From: Amycolatopsis alba DSM 44262
Lineage (GTDB): Bacteria > Actinomycetota > Actinomycetes > Mycobacteriales > Pseudonocardiaceae
Reading direction: 5' to 3'
Assembly (NCBI RefSeq): GCF_000384215.1
Contig: NZ_KB913032.1
Coordinates: forward strand, 6,220,588-6,284,587
DNA: 64,000 bases
Part shown: positions 32,741 to 42,469 of the stretch, one piece after another
How the letters are laid out: every line of letters starts with the position of its first letter
Position numbering within the stretch: the first letter of the stretch is position 1
Made by a program: the position numbers and the translations under genes
The notes under the pieces: generated by a model
Told to the model about the DNA's origin: nothing
The model's database searches: none
What the model saw: only the letters and a program-made list of their open reading frames with translations

Positions 32741-35737
32741 ATGCGCGGCGCTCTTGTTCTTGATTGCTTGGAACGGGCTGTGGTGGAAGTCCCGGACAAA
32801 GTGGCGGTCGTCGATCGGCATCGGTCCTTGAGTTACCGTGAGCTCGCGGAGTCCAGCGACAGGGTGGCGGGCTGGCTGGCGAGCCGGGGTGTGGGAACGG
32901 GCGATGTGGTGCCGGTCTTGGCGGAGCGGTCTGTCGATCTGGTCACCGCGACGGTGGGCGTCGCGAAAAGCGGTGCCGCGTATGCTCCTGTCGACGCTGG
33001 ATTCCCCGCCAGGCGCCGTTCGAGCATGATCGAGCAGTGCCGGCCCAAGGTGATACTGGCGGCGACGTCGAACGACGACGTCGATGTGCCTGCCGGTGAC
33101 GTCGTCCGAATCGCGGACGCTGTCAGTCAGGGTGGCGGAGTGCCGGCTGAAGCAGCCACGGCAACTGGCCTCGACGCCGTCTATGTGGTGTTCACTTCGG
33201 GGACTACCGGTGAGCCGAAAGGCGTTGTCGTCGAACACAATTCGCTCGCCAGGTTGATCGACTGGCACAACGCGCGGTTCATGATGAGGCCAGGTTGTCG
33301 CAGCACGTTGATGGCCGGCGTGGGTTTCGACGTCTCGCAGTGGGAGATCTGGTCGGCGCTGGCTTCCGGGGCGACGATACATGTCGTCGAGGACGAGATC
33401 CGCGCGGATCCTGAGGCACTGCTCGATATCTACGCCGAACAGGCGCTCACCCACGCGTATGTGCCGACCGCGTTGGTCCCTCGGCTGGTGCGCAGCGAGC
33501 AACCGGGCTCCTTGCGGTTGCGCTATCTGTTCTGCGCGGGGGAGAAGCTTCATCCGGTGGCGACCGCCGAGCTGCCCTACACGGTCGTGGACTACTACGG
33601 CCCGACGGAGGCGACGATCTATGCGACCTGTCGGGTGCTGCCGCAGCAGCGCGAGCACGCCCGGCCTTCGATCGGGCACCCTGTCGCCGACACCGAGGCG
33701 TTCGTTCTCGACGAGGGTCTGGGCGAGGTACCGAAGGGTGAGGTGGGTGAGTTGTGTCTGGCGGGCGGTGGTCTGGCCAGGGGATATTTGAACAGCCCCA
33801 AGCTCACTGCCCGGCGCTTCGTGCAAAGTAGTCGGCTCAAGCGGCGGCTGTACCGCACCGGGGACCTGGCCCGATGGCTGGACGATGGCACGCTGGAGTT
33901 CCTCGGCCGCCGTGATGACCAGGTCAAGATCCGCGGCTATCGGGTGGAACCAGGGGACGTGGAAGCGGCACTGCTGAAACTCCCGGAAGTGCGCTCGGCG
34001 GCGGTCGTCGCGGCCGGCACGGCGAGCGCGGATCAACGGCTGGTCGCGTTCCTCGTGCCCGACGACCCGGACACGCAGGAGGACGAGCTCGTCGCCGACG
34101 TCCGCGCAGGTCTGCAGCCCGAACTGCCCGATTTCATGGTGCCCGCCGTCTACCGGGTCGTCACGGAGCTACCGACCGCCGCCACCGGCAAAATCGACCG
34201 TATCGCGCTGCGTGAAAACGCGGCGACCACACAGCCTGCCCGCCCGGATCGGAAGGGGTTCGGCAACGAGACCGAACGGGCTATCTCCGTTGTGTGGGAG
34301 GAAATCCTCGGGCATTGTCACTTCGGTCCCGACGACGCCTTCCTCGAGGTCGGCGGGGACTCGATGCTGGCTGCCTCGGCAGTCCAGAAGATCGGTGCGC
34401 GCGTCGGCGCGAAGACCCACATCCGCGACGTGTACGAGTTCCCGAGTATCCGGATGCTCGCCACCGAACTCGGCCGGCGCACCAGCCGACGTGGCGCTGT
34501 CACCGACGGCGAGCCGGTCCGTGAGCTGCGGCGTGACATCGCCCTCCCAGCCGGGTTCACGGTATCCGGGGAGCCAGAGCCGGACGCGCTGGCCAGGCCA
34601 CGGCACATCCTGCTCACCGGGGCCACCGGATTCGTCGGTATCCACTTGCTGGACGAACTGCTCACCACCACCCAGGCACACCTGCACCTGCCGATCCGCG
34701 GCGCCGGCACCGCGCTCGCGACCGACCGGCTCCGCCGGCTCGCCCGCCGCCACCGGCTCGAACTCGACTTCGGCCGCATCTCGGTCTATCCCGCGGATCT
34801 GCCGGAACGGGAACTGGGAATCGACGAAGCGGACTACCGGCGGCTCGCCGAACAGGTCGACCTCGTCTACCACTCCGCCAGTGCCGTCAACTTCATCCAG
34901 CCGTACTCCTTCATGAAACGTGACAACGTGGACGGACTGCGGCAAATGATCGCCTTCGCCGTCGCAGGCAGGACGAAGCCCCTGATCCTGCTGTCGACCA
35001 TCTCCGTGTTCAGCTGGGGCCACCTGTTCACCGGCAAGACGTGGATGCGCGAGGACGACGACATCGACCAGAACCTGCCCGCGGTCAGCACCGACATCGG
35101 CTACGTGCGCAGCAAATGGGTCATGGAGAAGATCGCGGATCTCGCAGCCGAACAGGGGCTGCCGCTGATGACCTTCCGGCTGGGCTACGCCACCTGTCAC
35201 AGCCGCACCGGGGCGTGCGCGGACTACCAGTGGTGGGGACGGCTGGTGCAGACCTGCACCAGCCTGCGTGCCATCCCTGATCTGCGGGAGCTGCGTGAGG
35301 GCCTGACGACCGTCGACTACATGGCCCAGGCCATTGCCGCCGTGTCCCGCCGCCCGCAGGCTCTGGGACAGCACTTCAACCTCGTCCCCTCACCTGAACA
35401 GGCCATCACCCTCACCGAGTTCTTCGACCTGCTCACCCGCCATTGCGGCCAGGACTTCACCGTGCTGCCGTTCAAGGACTGGGTGGCACAGTGGGAGCAG
35501 AACCCCGCAGCTCCGTTGTATCCGCTGCGCAGCATGTTCACCGACGACATGCACGAGGGACAATCCACCGTCGAGCTCTACCAGAACACCTACCGCTGGG
35601 ACACCACCAACCTGCAGCGCTACCTCGTCTCGACAGGCGTCCGCGAACCCGAATTCACCCCGGAACTGCTCAACCGCTACCTCGACCATGTACAGCGAAA
35701 CCAGGAAATACGGTCTGACCTGGCGTCAGATACCTGA
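32741..35737 (+). CDS. Single-module NRPS-like protein, A-T-reductase (1)
   Basis: 998 residues from ATG 32741 (GAGGAGG upstream). The adenylation domain spans about 1-490: A3 VVFTSGTTGEPKG, A4 GFDVSQWEIW, A5 YYGPTEATIY, A10 TATGKIDR. The carrier domain has Ser541 (VGGDSMLAAS). The thioester-reductase domain (about 620-990) has the NAD(P)H motif LLTGATGFVG and YxxxK at Tyr788/Lys792. The first specificity positions I can read are Asp-Val-Trp, fitting an alpha-amino acid; the substrate is not called. It should activate an amino acid and release it, or a bound chain, as an aldehyde or alcohol. It stands alone between scarred flanks but is a natural partner of the second A-T-R at 39260. Confidence 0.92.
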   Translation: MRGALVLDCLERAVVEVPDKVAVVDRHRSLSYRELAESSDRVAGWLASRGVGTGDVVPVLAERSVDLVTATVGVAKSGAAYAPVDAGFPARRRSSMIEQCRPKVILAATSNDDVDVPAGDVVRIADAVSQGGGVPAEAATATGLDAVYVVFTSGTTGEPKGVVVEHNSLARLIDWHNARFMMRPGCRSTLMAGVGFDVSQWEIWSALASGATIHVVEDEIRADPEALLDIYAEQALTHAYVPTALVPRLVRSEQPGSLRLRYLFCAGEKLHPVATAELPYTVVDYYGPTEATIYATCRVLPQQREHARPSIGHPVADTEAFVLDEGLGEVPKGEVGELCLAGGGLARGYLNSPKLTARRFVQSSRLKRRLYRTGDLARWLDDGTLEFLGRRDDQVKIRGYRVEPGDVEAALLKLPEVRSAAVVAAGTASADQRLVAFLVPDDPDTQEDELVADVRAGLQPELPDFMVPAVYRVVTELPTAATGKIDRIALRENAATTQPARPDRKGFGNETERAISVVWEEILGHCHFGPDDAFLEVGGDSMLAASAVQKIGARVGAKTHIRDVYEFPSIRMLATELGRRTSRRGAVTDGEPVRELRRDIALPAGFTVSGEPEPDALARPRHILLTGATGFVGIHLLDELLTTTQAHLHLPIRGAGTALATDRLRRLARRHRLELDFGRISVYPADLPERELGIDEADYRRLAEQVDLVYHSASAVNFIQPYSFMKRDNVDGLRQMIAFAVAGRTKPLILLSTISVFSWGHLFTGKTWMREDDDIDQNLPAVSTDIGYVRSKWVMEKIADLAAEQGLPLMTFRLGYATCHSRTGACADYQWWGRLVQTCTSLRAIPDLRELREGLTTVDYMAQAIAAVSRRPQALGQHFNLVPSPEQAITLTEFFDLLTRHCGQDFTVLPFKDWVAQWEQNPAAPLYPLRSMFTDDMHEGQSTVELYQNTYRWDTTNLQRYLVSTGVREPEFTPELLNRYLDHVQRNQEIRSDLASDT

Positions 35738-35802
35738 AGGAGTTCGTCTTGCCTGCCGACCGCCATCCAGAGGTAGACGGTATCGCCGCCGCACTCAACT
35801 GA

Positions 35803-36162
35803 ATTCATGGCCAGGTTTCCGTCGGGAATCTTCCGTCACGTGATCAGGCTGAATACGATACCTATCCGCCTTTTCCTGAATCCGGCGGAGTTGTACCGTT
35901 CGCTACCGACGACGCGGGTGGCGCGTTCTTCTGACTTCTTCGGACGTCCGACCCCGACAAGTGGCACGTGATATACCTGAGTCGGCACAGTCCGGACGCG
36001 TGGATGCGAAGAAGACGGACGATGACGTCAGTGATGCTCGAACTCGCGAAGAGTCAGGGTAAGCAAAATGTCCCCGGCTGGGACATGTCGCGGTATGAAC
36101 ACTCATTCGACCCGTTCGTGCTCGGCGGTGAGGCGTTTCCTTACTCTGGCAAGGATGCGTAG
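35803..36162 (+). pseudogene. SMI1/KNR4-like C-terminal fragment with internal stop
   Basis: The frame reads AEYDTYPPFPESGGVVPF, then ATDDAGGAFF, a TGA stop, LLRTSDPDKWHVIYLSR and on to a TAG at 36160. This is the C-terminal pattern of SMI1/KNR4 proteins (YPP.P..GG..P...D..G...FW.....DPD.W.V). The TGA sits where the family has Trp, so it looks like a TGG-to-TGA change. A second stop (35800-35802) precedes it in the same frame, which is open back to TTG 35749 behind an AAGGAG site. Confidence 0.5.
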
Positions 36163-36233
36163 GCTGTCGTGGAAAGCCGAGGCCGGATTCCCGCTGCGTG
36201 GCTGGAATCCTAAGTGGTCTTTTCGCCTCGATG

Positions 36234-36395
36234 CCTGCTCGCCGAGGTGGGCTGGTCGACGGCGCGGACGGGGTGCGGCTGTTCTCCGACCCGGCGACGT
36301 CGTAAAAGATTCCCGCGCTCGAGCGTGAGGGCTTTCGCGAGCTGGCCCGGTACACACGGCCAGGTGACCGGCTGACCGTCTCAGAGCTGACCGGG
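36234..36395 (+). pseudogene. Serine recombinase (resolvase) N-terminal remnant
   Basis: The frame reads DGVRLFSDPATS, a TAA stop, then ALEREGFRELARYTRPGDRL and TVSEL. This follows the resolvase/invertase N-terminal domain around the 'ARPGDTLVV.KLDR' strand. One in-frame stop and no catalytic N-terminus or DNA-binding domain: a decayed mobile-element gene. Confidence 0.45.
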
Positions 36396-36786
36396 GCTGT
36401 AGCCCAGGGCGCGGGCGGAATCGCGGATCGCCGACGGCGCCCGATAGGTGATCACATTCGCCACCTGGTTGTGAATGGTGTTTGAGACTGACCAATGACC
36501 GCTTTGATGACCGCTGTGCGTAGTCTGACGTGTCGTCGGCCCAGGTCTCGGCAGCCGACGCTACGGCCAGCTGCAAAGTAGAACGTTGCAGCTGGTCACG
36601 AGCTCGGCGCGGCCGTCCTGGATTGACCCCAGGCCAGGCGTGGTGGATCTGGTGAAGGTCGATTCGACTGGGTTCGGCAAATACTCCTTCGGTACCCCCT
36701 CCGGCGAAGTCCTTCAGCCGCTGGGCGGTATCGGCGGCGCGCGGACGGCACGTACCGTCAGACCTACGGCGACACGGAGGCGCGGC
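36396..36786. other. Intergenic region with a 10-bp inverted repeat
   Basis: No gene is supported here. CCAGCTGCAA (36567-36576) and its exact reverse complement (36586-36595) flank a 9-nt spacer, so this could be an operator or a weak terminator. A GGAGG at 36776-36780 belongs to the next gene. Confidence 0.5.
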
Positions 36787-37275
36787 ATGGCTACTTTTAT
36801 GGGGATCCTGGCGTTTCTGGCGTTCCTCGTGATTGCCGGCTGGTGCTGCATCAAGTACGACAAGTACGAAGAGGCAAGGACTGCCGACGCGGGTGCGAAG
36901 ACGAAGGTCATTGAGAAGAAGCCCCCGGCGCCGCGGCTGGTGCCGCCGCAGAATCAGCAGGTGCCCGCCGCGCGGCCGTCGACCGTGCCCGATCCGCCGA
37001 TCCGTTCGGAACCCGCGGCTCACCGGCCGGCCAAGCCCAGCGCGCAGGGCGACGGCAACCCGGTCAGCCCGGTCAACGACGACTACCACCGCACCAGTGA
37101 CGGCTGGAACGTCGTCAACGGCGGCGGTAGCCACCACCACGGCAGCGGTAGTCACAGCAGCGGCAGAAGTAGCCACGGCAACAGCCACCACCATGGCAGC
37201 AGCAGTCACCACGACAACAACAGCAGCAGCCATGACAGCAGTAGTTACAACAGCGGCAGTTACGACGGGTACTGA
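36787..37275 (+). CDS. Small membrane protein with His/Ser/Gly/Asn-rich tail
   Basis: 162 residues from ATG 36787 (GGAGG 6 nt upstream). One N-terminal membrane segment (MGILAFLAFLVIAGWCC) is followed by a short charged stretch, a Pro/Ala-rich linker (residues ~45-95), and a C-terminal ~55-residue low-complexity tail of His, Ser, Gly and Asn in patterns such as SHHHGSGSHSSG. The tail could bind metals such as Ni, Zn or Cu, but this is only suggested by composition. I do not recognise a family. It stands between decayed mobile-element genes. Confidence 0.65.
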   Translation: MATFMGILAFLAFLVIAGWCCIKYDKYEEARTADAGAKTKVIEKKPPAPRLVPPQNQQVPAARPSTVPDPPIRSEPAAHRPAKPSAQGDGNPVSPVNDDYHRTSDGWNVVNGGGSHHHGSGSHSSGRSSHGNSHHHGSSSHHDNNSSSHDSSSYNSGSYDGY

Positions 37276-37319
37276 CCGCGCCGACAGCTTCGCTGAACCG
37301 GTCATCACGTGGTCGCGGG

Positions 37320-37680
37320 AGGTCGAGGACGCGATGGGCACGCTCGCGCTCGCCGAGCTGGACATGCTCAACGCCGCCTGCGACCGCGTCGTGTATCTCG
37401 CCGGAACTCGACACCGTGTTCACCGCGCACCCGCACGCGGAGATCTATCGGTCGTTTCCTGGCTGCGGCCCGGTGATCGGCGCCAGGTTGCTGGGGAGGT
37501 CAGTGACGACCCGCCCGGTTCGCCACCGCGCGGGCCACGCGCCGTTGACGCGGGCCTCGGGCAGCGGCGCCTCGGTGAGCCACCGCAAGATCGCGAACAG
37601 ATGGCTGAAAGGCACCGGACGCCAATGGGTGTTCGCCACGCTCACCGGCCCTCTGCTCGCGGAACGAGCTCCACTCCGCG
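37320..37680 (+). mobile_element. IS110-family transposase remnant
   Basis: Across at least two frames the sequence reads LDTVFTAHPHAEIYRSFPGC, GPVIGARLLG, then APLTRASGSGASVSHRKI and ANRWLKGTGRQWVFATLT. This is the C-terminal transposase_20 domain of IS110 elements (PGxGPxxAxxLL, then SG.S..V..RK..N..L). A frameshift near 37500 and loss of the N-terminal DEDD domain make it inactive. No terminal repeats were found. Confidence 0.65.
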
Positions 37681-38415
37681 AGCAGAGGCACTGTATGGGG
37701 CAGGTCTGCTCGCGGGGCGTCGGCACTCGTGGTGTCGCGCGGGCGAGCCGAAAGGTGCCGACAATGATCAAGCCATTTCCGCTGTAGGAGCACATCTCGG
37801 GGCCTGATTACTCTGGCTGGTCCTGCGGGTTCGTGGCGGCAGGTTGCGGAACGGTCATGCCCTGCTAGGTGGGGCCAAGGCGAGTGACTGCCCTCAAGTT
37901 TCACGGACGCTGGGTACCGGTCATCACCACAAGGGTGAATGCGGTCGGTAGGCATCAAGTGGGTTGTCTTAGCGCAAGAGCCACCTCGTATCACTTCAGG
38001 TTACGCACCGTAGTGGCTCTTCTTGGTGATGGCGTGTCTTCCCGACGCTGGGTCGGACACTTCGCGACCGGTCGTATGGCCGTGCATATCGGAATCTTAA
38101 CCGCATCAGATGTGTTTCGGGCAGGTGTGGCGTCGCGCGTTTCCGGGTAACGCGTCCGTGTAAATACGATTTCTGAACCTCGGCCCTGTCGCGTCGGGAG
38201 CCTCATCTGGTGATCTTTGGGTATTGAAGACAGTGGTGGATAAGCTGATCTGGCATTGAAATCACATTTCGATCTGTGGCGAAGGAGTCGTTCCGTGGTC
38301 GACCGATCGGTGGTGTCAGCCAGTCGGCGGGCCATGATCTAATAAACGGTGGTTGATGTGGAATTACCGTCCGAAGTCGTGTACATGCATCCTATTGATC
38401 CGAATGGTCGTTGCG
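37681..38415. other. Non-coding stretch before the IclR gene
   Basis: About 0.7 kb of lower-GC DNA. The only coding-like piece is at 38076-38150: MAVHIGILTASDVFRAGVAS and four more residues, then a stop. It resembles the first strand and helix of a response-regulator receiver domain and may be a truncated LuxR-type gene (weak). The remainder holds the IclR promoter; no clear operator was found by eye. Confidence 0.35.
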
Positions 38416-39216
38416 ATGGATCCTGAGCTGGAATTGAAGTCCGCGAAGAACCGTGAAAAAGGGGGAATAAGTCAGTTTGTCGGAAGAATGATGACAGTGC
38501 TCGAGGCAATTCAGGTCTCGGTGGAACCTCCGGGATTGGCGGACATCGCGCGGCGCACGAGGCTTCCGAAGAGCACTGTTCATCGGCTTTTGGTCAAGCT
38601 GGTCGAGCATGACGTAGTTCGGCGTCAAGCCGATTGCTATATGCTGGGGCCGACAATGTGGCGCCTTCTGGAAGAAGGCTATCCAGGGTCCGAATTTCTG
38701 CGTCAGGCGATCAAGCCGGTATTGGTTCAACTGTACTCGAGGACCGGGTACATTGCTGGGCTCGCGGTTCCAGACGACTCGACGGTAAGATTCATTGATA
38801 CCGTATATGACGAGGTTTACCTGCCGGCCATCAAGCGAATAGAAAGCAGCTCCCTGCTGCAGGACAGTGCTGCGGGAAAGATTCTTCTCGCCTACGATCG
38901 GAACCTTGCGACCGGGTTGGTGTCGCAACTCGGGACGGGATTGGAGCGCGAACTGTCCGCGATCAGAAAACGGGAGATCGCGATAGAAACGGGGGCCAGT
39001 ATCTCCGCTGTCGCCATCCCGGTTTTCGATGCCGAGCGTAAGCCGGTGGCGGCGTTGAGTCTCGGTGCGTACTCGGATCGGTTTCAGTCCGGATTGGCGC
39101 GTGCCATGTTGCGTCGCGCGCGCGATCACGTGACCCTGCTCACGCGGTGTCATGCCGCCGGGGCGTACACGAGGCACCGGCGGCCTGCCAAAAGCCTTAG
39201 ACGCCGAAGCCGGTGA
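38416..39216 (+). CDS. IclR-family transcriptional regulator
   Basis: About 266 residues from ATG 38416; in-frame starts at 38353 and 38404 exist, and none has a good ribosome site. An N-terminal winged helix (VLEAIQVSVEPPGLADIARR, then LPKSTVHRLLVKLVEHDVVR) is followed by the IclR effector domain (SLLQDSAAGKILLAY, later ISAVAIPVFD, VAALSLGAYSDRF). Codon use is less GC-biased than in neighbours (many AAG/ATT/GAA), suggesting separate acquisition. It lies between the two A-T-R genes, convergent with the second, and is the only intact regulator of region D. Confidence 0.9.
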   Translation: MDPELELKSAKNREKGGISQFVGRMMTVLEAIQVSVEPPGLADIARRTRLPKSTVHRLLVKLVEHDVVRRQADCYMLGPTMWRLLEEGYPGSEFLRQAIKPVLVQLYSRTGYIAGLAVPDDSTVRFIDTVYDEVYLPAIKRIESSSLLQDSAAGKILLAYDRNLATGLVSQLGTGLERELSAIRKREIAIETGASISAVAIPVFDAERKPVAALSLGAYSDRFQSGLARAMLRRARDHVTLLTRCHAAGAYTRHRRPAKSLRRRSR

Positions 39217-39259
39217 CACCACTCTCGCAGTGTCCCGGCACTGGTCGGCAGCACGACCT

Positions 39260-42200
39260 TCACGTCAGGAAGCCGATCCTGTGGAAGTAGTCGAGGTAGT
39301 GGTCTATCAGGGCAGCATCGACCGACGGGCAGTGCAGACCGGAGTCCGCGAGAGCGGCCGCTGTCTTCCGCCTGCCGTATCGCGGGAACGTCTCAGTGAG
39401 ACCGGCTTGGATCATCGAGGTCGATCCACCGGTGAACAGGGGAAGGTAGGGAGCCAGCGGGCAAGCCGGGTCGGTCTTCGAGTGCCTCGTCGTCTCGGCC
39501 ATCCACTGTCGGTAGGGCAGGGTCCGGATCTCGTGTCCACGGGCACGGAGGCGGTCGATGACGAGGGACAGGTCGGCGGGGCGGGCGTTGGTGAGGTGGT
39601 ATGTTTCCAACCCTGCCGGTAGCCGCGTCGCCAGGTAGAGCAGGGCATCGGCGGCGTAGTCCGCTGGAACCAGGTCGAGCGGCAGGTCCACATCTGGCGC
39701 GATACCGGTGTCCGCGATCGTCTTCACCAGCGCGCAGACCAGCGTGTCGGTGTTCCAAGCGCCGCTGTCGGTGCTGCCGCTGATCTCGGAGGGACGGTAG
39801 ACACTCACCGGCAGCCCTTCGGCCGCGGCCCGGCGCAAGAGACTCTCCGCCACCCACTTCGTCTGCGGATAGCCGGTGGAGAGGCGCTCCGGGCGTTCGG
39901 GAAGCTGGTCTTCGGTGAGGTGGTCTCGCCCGGCGAGGATGTCGATCGTGGACAGGTGATGGACCGGTTTGAGGTGGTGCGTGGTGGCCAACCGCAGAAT
40001 GGTCCGGACGGCGTCGACGTTGGCCGCACGCAGCGCGGAGTACGGGTAGAGGAAGTTGACTTGCGCACCGCTGTGGATCACGCTGTCGACGCGCCGGGCC
40101 AGCTGGTCGAAGCGCGCGCCGGTCAGACCAAAGCCGGGGCTCGCCAGGTCACCGACGACAGGCACGACACGCTCCGGGAAGCGTGCGCGAAGGCCGAAGC
40201 GGTCCAGGGCGGCGCGGATCCGTGTGCGCGCATGCTCTTCGTCGGAGGCGCGGACCAGGCAGTGGACGGTCGCTTCGGTAGAACCGAGCAGACGATCCAA
40301 GAGGAACGAGCCGAAGAACCCGGTTGCACCAGTAAGCAGTATTTCGCGGGGTTCGCCCGATCTCGCCGCCAATGGAGAGCGGAAGTCGAGGTCCAGTTCC
40401 TGGCCTGCCTCAGCATCGAAGTCGATCTCCTCGGGCTGATTGTCGCCGGTGAGGATCTCGTCCAGAACCCGTGCGAAGCCGCGTACGGTTCCGGTGCCCA
40501 GCATCGCGCGGACGAGTTGGGGTGTGTCTTCGGCAGGAATTTCGAGCTTGTGCTGGAGCGAGGCGACGGCGTGCACGACGTGCAGTGACTGCCCACCCCG
40601 CTCGAAAAAGTCATCGTCACGGCCGAAGGACGGACTGGCCAGCAGGCTTTCCCAGGTCTCGGCGACAAGCCGCTCGTTGGTTCCTTCGGGTGCACGTCCG
40701 GAGCCGGGCTCGCGCGTGGTGGAGAGGCGGCCCCGATCGACCTTCCCGTTGCGGTTCAACGGCAGTTCGTCCACGACGTGTACCGATGCGGGGACCATGA
40801 ACCGCGGCAGTCGATCACCGATGTGCGCGCGCAGCCGACGGCCGAAGTCGAGGTCGCCGTCCTCGTTCCGGGTTCGGCGGGACCGCACCGTCCATGCCTC
40901 GATGTGCCTTCGTCCGTCACGGGATTCGCGAACGTCGGCGACGGCGTCGGCCACATCGGGATGGGTCGTCAACATGCTTTCGACCTCGGTGAGTTCGACG
41001 CGGTAGCCGCTGACCTTGACCTGCCGGTCCGCGCGGCCGAGGAAGTCGATGGCTCCGTCCTCGCGCCAGCGCGCACGATCTCCCGTGCGGTACAGGCGTT
41101 CCCCATTGGCGCTGGGGAACGGGCCGGTCACGAAACGTTCCCTGGTGCGCGCGGGGTCGCCGTCGTAACCGAATGCCAGCCCGCTGCCACCCACCCACAG
41201 CTCGCCGTCTTCGCCGATGTCCGCCTCGCGCCCATCAGGGAGGACGATGTGAGCGACGGAATTGGCGGCCGGGCGTCCGATGGGCACGGCGTTGTCGTGG
41301 TCACCGATCTCGGTGATCTCCTGCATGGTGCAGAAGATGCCGTTCTCGGTGGGGCCGTAGGCATTGATGAAGCGCTGGGGCCTGCCATGGCGCAGAATTG
41401 ATCGGGCCGCTGTGGGATTGAGCGCGTCGGCGGTGGAGACAAGGTAGCGCAGGCGAGCGAACATCCCCGGCCGCCAGGCGACGAGCTCGTGAAGGACACC
41501 GGCGCTCAATACCAGGACATCGGCCTGTTCGGCCTCGATCCGGTGGGCGAAGGCATCGGGAGACAGCATCGTGTCGGTGTCGAGCAGTACCAGCCGTGCT
41601 CCGTTGAGCAAAGCTCCGAAGATCTCGAATAGTGAAACGTCGAAGGTCATGCTGGCACAGGCCAGCCAGGTGTCGCCGGCGTGTGTTTCCAGCTGCGGAT
41701 TTCCGACGACGAGACGCGACGGTGCGCGATGGGGCACACTGACCGCCTTGGGCCGGCCTGTCGTGCCGGAAGTGAACATGATGTACGCGGCGTCGGTGGC
41801 GGTCCGGTCGGCGGCAGGGGGAGCCGCGGGGCCGGTGCCACGGTAGTCGGGTCCCCACGGGATCCTGAGCAAGGGCAAGCGGCACGCTGCCTCCGGATCC
41901 GCGACCAGGGCACGGACTCCGACCTGACGGCACATCTGATCGAGCCGGTTGTCGGGATAAGTGAGGTCGAGTGGCACGTAGACACCGCCGGCCTTGAAGA
42001 CGGCGAGCATCGCGGCGATGGCGTCGGTCGTCGTCGAGATCTGCACGCCGACCCGGTCGCCGGGCTCGATCCCGTTGTGCCACAGGCGATGGGCCGTCGC
42101 ATTGGCGATGCGGTCCAGCTGTCCGTAGGTCAGTGTCGTGCTGCCATCCGTGACGGCGGGTGCTTCCGGGGCCTTGCGCGCGACGGCTTCGAACAGCCGG

Positions 42201-42283
42201 TGCAGCGGCTGATCCGCCGGGTACCGGGTCGTGGTCGCGTTCCGCTCGGAGGCAAGGACGCGCCGGTCGATGTGGGTTTTCAC
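39260..42283 (-). CDS. Single-module NRPS-like protein, A-T-reductase (2)
   Basis: 1007 residues from GTG 42283 (GGAGGA upstream). Adenylation domain: A3 IMFTSGTTGRPKAV, A4 TFDVSLFEIF, A5 NAYGPTENGIF, A7 LYRTGDRARW, A10 NRNGKVDR. The carrier domain has Ser565 (RGGQSLHVVHA). The reductase domain begins near residue 650 (LLTGATGFFGSFLL) and has YxxxK at Tyr805/Lys809. The first specificity positions read Asp-Val-Phe, so its substrate probably differs from that of A-T-R 1. The presence of two reductase modules suggests two amino-aldehyde building blocks, or one aldehyde and one inactive scaffold. Confidence 0.92.
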   Translation of the reverse strand: MKTHIDRRVLASERNATTTRYPADQPLHRLFEAVARKAPEAPAVTDGSTTLTYGQLDRIANATAHRLWHNGIEPGDRVGVQISTTTDAIAAMLAVFKAGGVYVPLDLTYPDNRLDQMCRQVGVRALVADPEAACRLPLLRIPWGPDYRGTGPAAPPAADRTATDAAYIMFTSGTTGRPKAVSVPHRAPSRLVVGNPQLETHAGDTWLACASMTFDVSLFEIFGALLNGARLVLLDTDTMLSPDAFAHRIEAEQADVLVLSAGVLHELVAWRPGMFARLRYLVSTADALNPTAARSILRHGRPQRFINAYGPTENGIFCTMQEITEIGDHDNAVPIGRPAANSVAHIVLPDGREADIGEDGELWVGGSGLAFGYDGDPARTRERFVTGPFPSANGERLYRTGDRARWREDGAIDFLGRADRQVKVSGYRVELTEVESMLTTHPDVADAVADVRESRDGRRHIEAWTVRSRRTRNEDGDLDFGRRLRAHIGDRLPRFMVPASVHVVDELPLNRNGKVDRGRLSTTREPGSGRAPEGTNERLVAETWESLLASPSFGRDDDFFERGGQSLHVVHAVASLQHKLEIPAEDTPQLVRAMLGTGTVRGFARVLDEILTGDNQPEEIDFDAEAGQELDLDFRSPLAARSGEPREILLTGATGFFGSFLLDRLLGSTEATVHCLVRASDEEHARTRIRAALDRFGLRARFPERVVPVVGDLASPGFGLTGARFDQLARRVDSVIHSGAQVNFLYPYSALRAANVDAVRTILRLATTHHLKPVHHLSTIDILAGRDHLTEDQLPERPERLSTGYPQTKWVAESLLRRAAAEGLPVSVYRPSEISGSTDSGAWNTDTLVCALVKTIADTGIAPDVDLPLDLVPADYAADALLYLATRLPAGLETYHLTNARPADLSLVIDRLRARGHEIRTLPYRQWMAETTRHSKTDPACPLAPYLPLFTGGSTSMIQAGLTETFPRYGRRKTAAALADSGLHCPSVDAALIDHYLDYFHRIGFLT

Positions 42284-42469
42284 AGAACCTGTCCTCCGTG
42301 GTCTGGTGAGCCTGCATTAGGCGGAATGAGCTGCTTCTCGTCTTCGGTTCCGCGGCGCAGGACGCTCCTCGATTCGAAGCGACGCTCACGTGATCGGCCG
42401 CCGCGGCGGCCTGGTCCAGGGGCCATCGGGGCTCGCTCTGGCCCCCGGACCGAGGGGCGAACCGGTGCT

